Origin: Anoplolepis gracilipes
Lineage: Eukaryota > Arthropoda > Insecta > Hymenoptera > Formicidae
DNA: 64,000 nucleotides
NCBI RefSeq assembly: GCF_047496725.1
Contig: NC_132983.1
Span: 8,000,501-8,064,500, forward strand
Direction: 5' to 3'
The notes under the pieces were generated by a model, which worked only from the letters and a program-made list of their open reading frames with translations, did no database searches and was not told the origin of the DNA. The position numbers and the translations under genes are program-made. Shown one piece after another: positions 56,624 through 64,000 of this stretch. Every line of letters starts with the position of its first letter. Within the stretch, counting starts at the first letter, position 1.

Positions 56624-56791
56624 GAGCGCGGCGGCTTACAAAGGATGCCGCTGTCTAAACAATCTTTCAAGGTGACGCACGTGCAGCTTGTAACCTGATA
56701 CTTTTTCGAGTGCGGTGGCTTACAAAGAGATGCCGCCGTCTAAACAATCTTTCAAGGTAACGCACGTGCAAGATGAAACCTGATACTTTTC
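56624..56791 (-). repeat. 84-bp tandem duplication upstream of the minus-strand promoter
   Basis: Units 56624-56707 and 56708-56791 share GGCTTACAAAG, TCTAAACAATCTTTCAAGGT, ACGCACGTGCA and CCTGATACTTTT. The GCACGTGC core is an E-box-like palindrome. The position upstream of TATA suits enhancer repeats (inference). Confidence 0.75.
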
Positions 56792-57043
56792 TTGCACTAA
56801 GGCCTTATAATATTTAATACATAATTTCTTTTATAACTCTAATTTTCTTTTTCTTATATTAAAGTAATTGTTAATTATTTTATAAACATATATATATGTA
56901 TGAAATCAGGAATTTTTACTCTACTTTTTGATATAAGAATTAACTAATTATTTTGATATTTTCGATTCCGTGCTATTATAAGAGAAATAATATAAGTTCG
57001 CATAGCTTATTCACATATTAAATTTTATAAAAAGATCGAAGCG

Positions 57044-57076
<33 letters not shown>

Positions 57077-58924
57077 TCTTTAGTCAAATTAAATATGGTT
57101 AATATTCTCATTATTTTTATAATTAATAAATTATGCTTTTACGTTAATTAATTAATTAACAATCGACCTTTTTATGATTACAATTTGGTTTTTGTTAATT
57201 TTATAATGAATAAAGATTATTATAAAATAATATTTTCGCTAGAATAAAGTATTAATAATATTTAAATAATACATTGTTCGATTTTTACATTATTTTATAA
57301 TGGAGAGTTTTAGTAAAAGTTGTAAAGTTCTTAGTGAACATTATATTTTCATATATAAATGTTAATTAATTATTTAATAAAATGTTTAATTATTTAATAT
57401 ATAATTATTATATATAATAATTATATATTAAGACTCTCGATTATAATATAATGTATTACAATTTTTATTTACGCTTTCTTCCTTTTTGCAACAATTATTG
57501 ATGCCAGTGGTTCTCATTCTTAAATTATTTGGTGACCTTAAAATTAAATTTAAATTTATCCAATATTAATTATTTATTAATATGTGCTAATATAATTACG
57601 GCTTCTTAATGGTTGCAAAGAGAACTTGTTAATTAATTATTTAGTAAGATATCATAGGTGCATTATTGTAGTTATGTACTTATCAGTGATGCTCATTCTT
57701 AATATTGATAAAAATAATATTTTAAGAGTAAAATTATTAATTTTTAATTAACAATTAAGGGGTTTTAGTTGTATACTTCCAAATGACCTGAAACTTTGAG
57801 GGTATGCGTTTTAGGCAATTTTAAGATTTTTGGCTGCCATTTTTAACTTTTTTGTTTTTAGACTTAGAGAATCGAAAATATGTTGGCTGGCCTTAAAGTA
57901 ATAAAACTAAGGTCTATGTAAAGTCTCAGCTGATTTGGAGCAACTTTAAAAATCGCCATTTTGGATTTTTTTATCTTTAGACTTAGAAGTTCGAAACTGG
58001 CTAAATCGTGTATAAATCTTTAAGAATAACATCTATGGAAAGTTTCGTAAAAATCGGAATTAATTTAAACAAAGTGATGGCCATTTTGTTTTTACTGGAT
58101 TAACGAATCAGCGTGCAACTACTCAGGTTTTACAAAGGGGCCTTTGTATATGATGCTGTTCAAATTTCGTTTTATTTTGTACATTAGTTTAAGAGAAATT
58201 TTCATTTGTTTATAAGAGGTCCGCCATCTTGTTTTTACTGCTTGGGCCTAGAGGGAACGGATTAATTTCTTTTTACTCTACTTGAAGTACTGATCACGTT
58301 AACTGTGTTTCAAAGTTCTAGGTCGTTTCCTTCATTTGTTATTAAAAATAATTGTTAGTAATAAATTTTTAAATTTTCGGATAGCTGTATGATTAAAGAC
58401 ATAACGATGTCTAACGAACGATAGTATAAGTTGAATCGATATTTTCAATTGAAACCATCAGGATAATATTAATAACTTTAAATTCTTTTATATATTTAAA
58501 TAAATTTTATATATGCATCATTATTACTGTTGATTTTAATAAAGGATGGATCTATCCTGATGCTTCCATTTGACTTCTTATACAAGTTTTAATTAAATTA
58601 AAGTACAAGAGAGAATACTTATTTCGCATTGCTATTTTATCGAATTCTTGCCTCATAAATTATAGTTTGCAAGTATAGTCCGTTATATTCTATACGATAA
58701 TCTACTTCTACTGTTTATTCTTTAATATTTTATAATATAATTGATAATGTAATATTGAATATTTAATATTAATATTAATGTGATTAATAAGAGCGTGATT
58801 ATATATGTAATAAGCAAATAATAATAATAAAGAGATAATTATTCTTATGCAATTTTTAGGCTGTGATTATTATATTATATAAGAAATTAAATTTTTGGAT
58901 TCGAAAAAATGACGGGACGTCACA
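56792..58924 (-). repeat. Long U3-like region ending at the polypurine tract
   Basis: AT-rich and noncoding, reaching from the envelope copy 3 PPT (58925-58939) down to the promoter. 57770-58340 contains degenerate units with GCCATTTT or GCCATCTTG at 57836, 57955, 58081 and 58223 and TTTAGACTTAGA at 57856 and 57976. If it is a single U3, the LTR is unusually long (over 2.3 kb to the TATA box); an insertion inside it is possible. Confidence 0.45.
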
Positions 58925-58940
58925 CCTCCCTCCCTATTTG
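58925..58940 (-). promoter_or_regulatory. Polypurine tract of envelope copy 3 element
   Basis: On the minus strand AAATAGGGAGGGAGG precedes TGTGACGTCCCGTCA, the inferred LTR start. It corresponds to 24794-24809 after envelope copy 1, and both follow a shared GAATTCGTTCT word. Confidence 0.65.
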
Positions 58941-59156
58941 AGAACGAATTCCGATGTTTTCGTAGGAATTTGTTCTATGCCTTGCAATTAATTCCTTAAA
59001 TTCTTATAAAAATGAGAATCTGAATCGGTTATATTTACGGTTGTCGAAGAGTCAGGATCACTGTCTCTGGCAACTGCAGATGGTTGATGGATTACAGGAT
59101 CTTTTACTGAATTAGGTGGTGCGGATGGGGGTGTTGGTGTATCGTTGCCGTCTTCA

Positions 59157-60987
59157 TGGTTTCCAGGTCTGTCGATTGGTCCGCGAGCGAGATGTAGCAG
59201 TAGGTGTGTGAGTTAGCTCCATAGGGCTCCGATCAGATGTACGCTGCATCCATAGACTGTATGCAGAGCATATCCGTGAATTGTGATATCGATGATGAAT
59301 TTTATTAGTCGGATTATCATTAATATTCCAACAATTCCAGCGGTTGCAGAGCCGAAATTTAGGTATCCCTTCCATACACGGGAGACGGTACATTCGACTA
59401 TTTTGTTGAGCGATGCTTCGTCCAGTAAATTATACATGGAGAGAGGTCAGGATTTACGGAATGTCCGGTCAATCCTCTAGCGACTGCATTCAACAAGGCT
59501 GGTTTTTCCGCAGGAAACATGATATGATCCCTTAGTTTTTCTATATCTACTTCGGAGTAGATTCCGCTGATAGCCAATGGTCCAGGCGTCAAGTATTCCC
59601 ATGACAAGGATGCCCATTGGTCATAATTACTGAGGAGGTAACTGCCGTACCTGGGGTTTCGGAGTGAATTGAACCCATGTGTTTTCAATTCGATAAGGAG
59701 TGGGTAGTTCGTAACTACATTCTTTTTCATTACCAATTTTAGTGATGATTCTCGATTTCGGGGTGAGAAAGTATGAACTATTGCGTACTGTGACGGGTAG
59801 TTCTGTGTAACATTCTTCAGTCTTCCTCACTGTAACGTCGACTGGAATACATTTGATTATTTGAACGGCTTCTCTAGTGACAGCCATGTATCCAGGTCTT
59901 TTATGAGTCGATATGCGAATTCATCGGGCTGGAGAGTAGCGAAAGACAAAGCGTTTGTTATGACTCGTCTTTCTAGTTCACATTTTTGCTGCATGACGTT
60001 GTAATATAAAGACGTCATTTGAGGTCGTATGTGTTTTTCCACGTATACGAACTTGGAGTTCATATATGTGAAAATATCCAGATTGTTGATTGGGCTAGTA
60101 CCTCGACTAGCGAATGTATCTCCCTTTTTAGTTTCCAAAATGAAGAGTTTCGGGTGCTCTGTACGAAGGAGAGCATATCCACACAGTGGTTGTTCCTTGG
60201 CTTTCGTAAGAGCGAAAGTAATATCTCCAGTCGTTAAACTGTAGATAACTGCAGACGTTGATTCATTGATATTGGTTATCATTTTGGCTGCTGGACCCTC
60301 GTAAAGGACGTCATATTGATTGAAATTGCAGGATGACGTAGGCATGGGTTTCCAGTACGTGTATCCGTCGTCGGAGTCGAGACAGAAGGTGTCAGCGAGT
60401 GTGCAGATTGTTCCAGATCTTAGTCGTATTTTTCCTGAGTTTAATTTTACAGGTACATAAGAAGACTTGAGAGTAATCTGGGCGACGGCTTGGACTACAA
60501 CGTCGTCCCAGGTTCCATAGGGATCGGAGTATTAAGTTCCCTTGCAGGCTCCGTCATTTTGTATCCGACCGGCCATGGTAAGACTGCGATACGAAGTTTG
60601 ATTGACCTTTAAGCCTGTGAGGAGACTTCCTGCTCCCAGGGTTAGAGTTCCGTCTTGAAACATCCGTAGGCATTGAGTGTATCCTGTTTCGTGCACATAA
60701 TCTGCTCTTCCATTGTAGACAACAGAGGTATGCGAGTGCATTCCACAGTGATAAATTGTTCGTGATATTTCCACTTTACACTAAATAACTTTGGCATAGT
60801 TATAGTCCGAAAGTTGTAGGAGCTGTATATATGTGTCTATGCTTGTTGGGGCATGATATTCAAGATCACATTCACCAACGTCCAGTAGTGACACAGCGGT
60901 TACATTTAGATGCTGTCCACTACAGTCGAATCCAATTAATGCGCTGACTGTTTTTGCGTAGATTAACAGTAATGCGTATGTAATCAT
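59157..60987 (-). pseudogene. Chuvirus-like envelope glycoprotein, copy 3 (broken)
   Basis: A more diverged copy. Signal-like N-terminus, GFDCSGQHLNVTAVSLLDVG, an in-frame stop near 60783, another (TAA) near 60535, then an unbroken stretch through VPVKLNSGKI and 60345-59857. It lacks the extra base that copies 1 and 2 share near residue 165. Frame changes near 59890, 59650 and 59440 follow. The membrane anchor GSATAGIVGILMIIRLIKF (about 59358-59302) is clear. Upstream on the same strand are two Met-Cys ORFs and an integrase end; downstream are PPT and LTR. The ATG follows GTTACAG (acceptor-like). Confidence 0.65.
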
Positions 60988-61623
60988 GACAGTCTGTAAC
61001 GCATACAGATACGTGTTATTACTTATACAAAATTAAAACTATCTAAAGCTATGATTGTATTTTTTCTATTTTGTTTGTTGTATGTTGTTTTTTTTTCGTA
61101 AAATTTTTGATATTTTCTTTTAAGTATATATGAATATTTAAGAAATTAATAAGAAATAAATAATTGTTGAATTGTGTACTAACTTATTTTATAATATATG
61201 AGATATTTACGAAATTAATAAAATTGAAATAGTTATTGGACTATAAACTAACTTGTAATATATATGAGTCATTAACGTATAAGATAATTATGATCTCATT
61301 TTAGATATTCTATATACTAGTGACTTACATCTAATTGTTACAATGGTTGCGCGGATACATTTTACATTTTCTCTATCCGTGACTTTTAGAATTAGTATAC
61401 AAGTAGTGTTAATAGATATTTGAGTAATGGTTATATAAGCGCGGTGAAATGTAAGATTACATGTCGAGAGTTAGATACATTGTGGTAATTATCGCAAAAG
61501 TATTAAATACATTTTGTGTCTTTGGTTTTCTGTTTTGTTTGTTTTTATGTGATTTTTATAGAATTTTTCGTGATTAGTATATATATATATATATATATAT
61601 ATACTAATATATATATATATATA

Positions 61624-61660
<37 letters not shown>

Positions 61661-61680
61661 CTAATATATATATATATATA
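60988..61680. other. AT-rich spacer with TA microsatellite
   Basis: Noncoding; 61580-61680 is a TA/ATACTAAT microsatellite at whose end the foldback element inserted. No gene; the ORF made of Ile/Tyr repeats is low complexity. Confidence 0.6.
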
Positions 61681-62558
61681 CAGGGTGGACCATTTTAATC
61701 CATCCAGTCGAATATCTCGAAAACCAAGCCCGGGAGAGAAAAATGTTTCAGACAAAAGTTGTATGGTTTCGAGAGGGTCATAAGATGGTACCATTGGTTT
61801 GACCTTAAAAAGTCATTTGAAGGTCACGTGAAGGTCACTTCAAGTTTTTTCAATGGAATACCCTATATATTTTTACATATTTTTGTAGCTCATCTCGAGA
61901 GCTTTCCAAACCACTTATGACAAAGTATTTTTCATTAAGTATTTTTTAAGTTATAAGGCTTCAAAGTTGCAGTATTTTGATATAAAATACAAGATATCTC
62001 ATAAAATATTCATTTTTTGATTATCTTACTCTAATGCTTTTATGCACAGAATAACGAGACGAATCAATTGGCATAATTAAAACACATAATTATGTTAAAG
62101 TAAAAATCTGAATTTGCAACTAACAGTTACACATTTTTACTTTAACATAATTATGTGTTTTCTTTACACCAATTGATTTGTCTCATTATTCTGTACATAA
62201 AAGTATTAGAGTAAGATAATAAAAAAATGAATATTTTACGAGATATTTTGTATTTTATGTCAAAATACTGCAACTTTGAAGCCTTATAACTTAAAAATAC
62301 TTAATGAAAAATATTTTGTCGTAAGTGGTTTGGAAAGCTCTCGAGATGAGCTACAAGAACATGTAAAAATATATAGGGTGTTCCATTTAAAAAACTTGAA
62401 GTGACCTTCACGTGACCTTCAAATGACTTTTCAAGGTCAAACCAATGGTACCACCTTATGGCCCCCTCGAAACCATATAACTTTTGTCTGAAACATTTTT
62501 CTCTCTTGGGCTTGGTTTTCGAGATATTCGACTGGATGGATTAAAATGGTCCACCCTG
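61681..62558. repeat. Complete 878-bp foldback (palindromic) element
   Basis: Starts CAGGGTGGACCATTTTAATC and ends GATTAAAATGGTCCACCCTG, flanked by TATATA on both sides (TA target type). The arms are nearly perfect inverted copies for about 400 bp each, including AGGTCACTTCAAG and GGTACCA, around a centre with its own TTACTTTAACATAATTATG hairpin. No ORF. It sits between the Met-Cys ORF and envelope of a gypsy-type element, so it inserted later. A Tc1/mariner-type MITE is the best guess. Confidence 0.85.
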
Positions 62559-62868
62559 TATATATAGAAATAATATTTGAACTATTTACTTATTTAATTA
62601 TTCATTAAATGTGATTCTGCTTATATAATTATTTATACTTATGATCTAATTGTAACGGTTGCGCGGATAATTTTACATTTTTCTGGTTTATCCGTGACTT
62701 TTAAAATTATTATAGAATTAGTAGATTAAATAAAGAAATGAGGTATTCGTCGCAGTATAATTAGATATTAAGATTTTAATGTGATTAAATATGTCGCTGC
62801 AAATTATTAAGTATTATCGACGCAAAATATTAAATAGGTATTAAGTAACGCAGTATATATATTGTATA
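62559..62868. other. AT-rich DNA between foldback and Met-Cys ORF
   Basis: No gene. TTGCGCGGATAA.TTTTACATTTT occurs here (62652) and at 61351 on the other side of the foldback element, as a diverged direct repeat. Confidence 0.4.
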
Positions 62869-63327
62869 TTACATGTAATAAGGCTCTAGTTCTGGATCTC
62901 TCATTAAATTGAATTCGTCAATAATTAATTCTTTCCTTTTATAAAAGGTTCTGAGAGATAATGTATAAATTGCTAAACCCATTACCTGGTCGAGAGTATT
63001 TTCACTTTCCCTTTCAATACGCTCGGGGGTAAAATACAAGTTATAGGCGTGAGAACAATCTCGACACTCTAATAGCGGTTTAGTTTCAGCACATGACTTT
63101 CCACAAATCACACAATTAATAATGGGTATATTTCCGAATGTGAATAAGTGAAGAGCATAATATTCGAACTTTCGACAGTCGTCGGGAAAGCAATCTTTAA
63201 AGATTTTAAGAGGTTCTTCAGCATAGATAATAAAGGAAGTTAGGATCATGCATTGAAAATTGAGACTGTTAGGGAAGTCTTTAAATATAGGGTGAGGTAA
63301 ATTCTTGTATGGTTTTGGTATACACAT
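62869..63327 (-). CDS. Unrecognised Met-Cys zinc-knuckle ORF, copy 2
   Basis: A 152-codon intact ORF starting ATGTGT (MCIPKPYKN). The key block is EYYALHLFTF...CVICGKSCAETKPLLECRDCSH (residues about 68-108), parallel to AYFNVHLALD...CTACSRNLAEFFPFDCDRC in the 12548 ORF: CX2CX12CX2C here against CX2CX11CX2C there. The C-terminal 45 residues are acidic and helical. It lies between integrase and envelope on the same strand, the place of accessory genes in complex retroviruses. Function unknown; zinc binding inferred. Confidence 0.6.
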   Translation of the reverse strand: MCIPKPYKNLPHPIFKDFPNSLNFQCMILTSFIIYAEEPLKIFKDCFPDDCRKFEYYALHLFTFGNIPIINCVICGKSCAETKPLLECRDCSHAYNLYFTPERIERESENTLDQVMGLAIYTLSLRTFYKRKELIIDEFNLMRDPELEPYYM

Positions 63328-63498
63328 TTTGAAAGTGTTAATAAAATTAATTATGATAGTAAAATCAATGATTAATGATATTGACCGTTAATATGAGAGA
63401 TTAGTGGGTAGGGATGGTCGTTAAGGACTCTCCTTCTTGAAGACCTGTTAAAATTTTCAAATGTTTGTTAAGGCAAAATTCACAATTGCGTAAGGATC
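63328..63498. other. Short spacer between the two Met-Cys ORFs
   Basis: On the minus strand it could be the decayed second half of the 63759 ORF (the reading stops at 63499) or an intergenic leader. No motif is clear. Confidence 0.3.
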
Positions 63499-63759
63499 TT
63501 ATGATCGTAAGCAGACTGAACAGCGTACTTTACGATATCCGATTTCGTTTAAAACGAAATGAGAATGAACTGATTCGAACTGGGCTCTTATTATTGGAGT
63601 CCTTATTTTGGTATAACATAGGCAACACAGGCCGTTATTATTTGCTTTTTTACGATATCCAAAGATTTTTACGCATTTACTAAATGTTAAATGATGATGA
63701 ATTCTTGGAGAAGAATATGCTGTATGCCCTGAGTGGGCGGGATGGCGCTGCCAACACAT
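63499..63759 (-). CDS. Unrecognised Met-Cys zinc-knuckle ORF, copy 3 (short)
   Basis: An 86-codon ORF starting ATGTGT (MCWQRHPAHSGH), immediately after TTTTGATTACAG, a strong acceptor-like site, and 30 bp after the integrase stop codon. It aligns with the first half of the 12548 ORF: MC, GH, SP, H.L, then CCLC and about 26 residues later RCSVCLRS. It ends before the second knuckle pair, so it may be truncated relative to copy 1. Copy 2 lies 170 bp downstream, giving a tandem pair. Confidence 0.5.
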   Translation of the reverse strand: MCWQRHPAHSGHTAYSSPRIHHHLTFSKCVKIFGYRKKANNNGLCCLCYTKIRTPIIRAQFESVHSHFVLNEIGYRKVRCSVCLRS

Positions 63760-63789
63760 CTGTAATCAAAATAACTATGTTAATAAAGT

Positions 63790-64000
63790 TCATCCTGGAT
63801 CTATATGTGTGAGTTTTAATTTATTAATGTGGACAGCACGCGGTCTGTCTCCAATAAGAATTTTGACATTGTTTAGAGGTAGTATTTCGGTGATCTGGTA
63901 AGGGCCAGTATAATGATCGGAAAATTTTCCTTTTCGTGGTTCCTTCAATAAAAATACATAAGATTCAATATTAAATTGTTGCGGGTTTATGCGTTGATCA
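63790..64000 (-). CDS. Gypsy-type integrase C-terminus (runs off window)
   Basis: The minus-strand reading enters at the right edge and is open for 69 codons to TGA at 63790-63792. It contains YVFLLKEPRKGKFSDHYTGP, the GPY/F module of gypsy-type integrases, then RPRAVHINKLKLTHIDPG. It matches 52935-52880 (FLLKEPAKGKFSNQYIGPF) but is more complete. The module is thought to aid target choice or multimerisation. It identifies the downstream Met-Cys and envelope genes as parts of one gypsy-type element; the rest of pol lies outside the window. Confidence 0.8.
   Translation of the reverse strand, partial: DQRINPQQFNIESYVFLLKEPRKGKFSDHYTGPYQITEILPLNNVKILIGDRPRAVHINKLKLTHIDPG

Noticed and set aside
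61516..61698. A 60-codon Ile/Tyr-rich ORF.
   Set aside because: It translates a TA/ATAC microsatellite.
1..64000. CRISPR arrays, bacterial operons, rRNA genes or telomeric TTAGG arrays.
   Set aside because: None seen; the repeats are transposon-type and the window is eukaryotic in character.

Overview
This is eukaryotic, probably insect (I suspect hymenopteran) DNA made almost entirely of transposable elements. I see no convincing host gene. It holds several broken LINEs of the R1 clade, Ty3/gypsy-type retroelement fragments carrying an envelope gene, a Tc1-like fragment, foldback MITEs and many repeats. Assignments come from protein motifs and from comparing copies inside the window; no database was searched.

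Layout. 1-5377: R1-clade LINE (copy A) with decayed gag and endonuclease/RT. 5378-7340: gag-only derivative (copy B), head-to-tail with A. 7361-9808: partial foldback, AT-rich DNA and a leader repeat ('L'). 9809-20517: nested repeats whose ends read TGTTACGTC or TGTCACGTC, including a 2.5-kb element (12324-14857) with two unrecognised genes; a second copy of its host repeat lacks the insertion. 20518-22717: an LTR-type promoter, an inverted repeat copy and a MITE fragment. 22777-25345: envelope copy 1 with polypurine tract and LTR start. 25346-29135: LINE copy C (long 5'UTR plus gag). 29400-33768: LINE copy D (EN-RT). 33769-37812: further R1-type pieces including a second gag-only copy (E). 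37970-38685: Tc1-like fragment. 38686-42922 and 45460-50908: two copies of an element I call X (L leader, a basic 'MPxxRR' ORF, AT-rich DNA, a mini-ORF ending in PDQ, a terminal palindrome). 42923-44720: minus-strand gypsy gag-PR-RT. 50909-53715: minus-strand integrase and envelope copy 2. 53716-58924: minus-strand X relative and an LTR-like U3/R region. 58925-64000: minus-strand 3' half of a gypsy-type element, in the order integrase, two Cys-rich ORFs, envelope copy 3, polypurine tract.

How they fit together. The gypsy-type units look like endogenous-retrovirus-like elements in which a chuvirus-type glycoprotein sits downstream of a gypsy integrase. Two unrecognised accessory families recur: a basic protein starting MPxxRR (four copies) and a Cys-rich double-knuckle protein starting Met-Cys (three copies). 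The Met-Cys family lies between integrase and envelope in one element, and in a small element without gag-pol it accompanies the MPxxRR family. I regard these accessory ORFs as the most interesting content. The LINEs form head-to-tail arrays, and two of them carry only gag.
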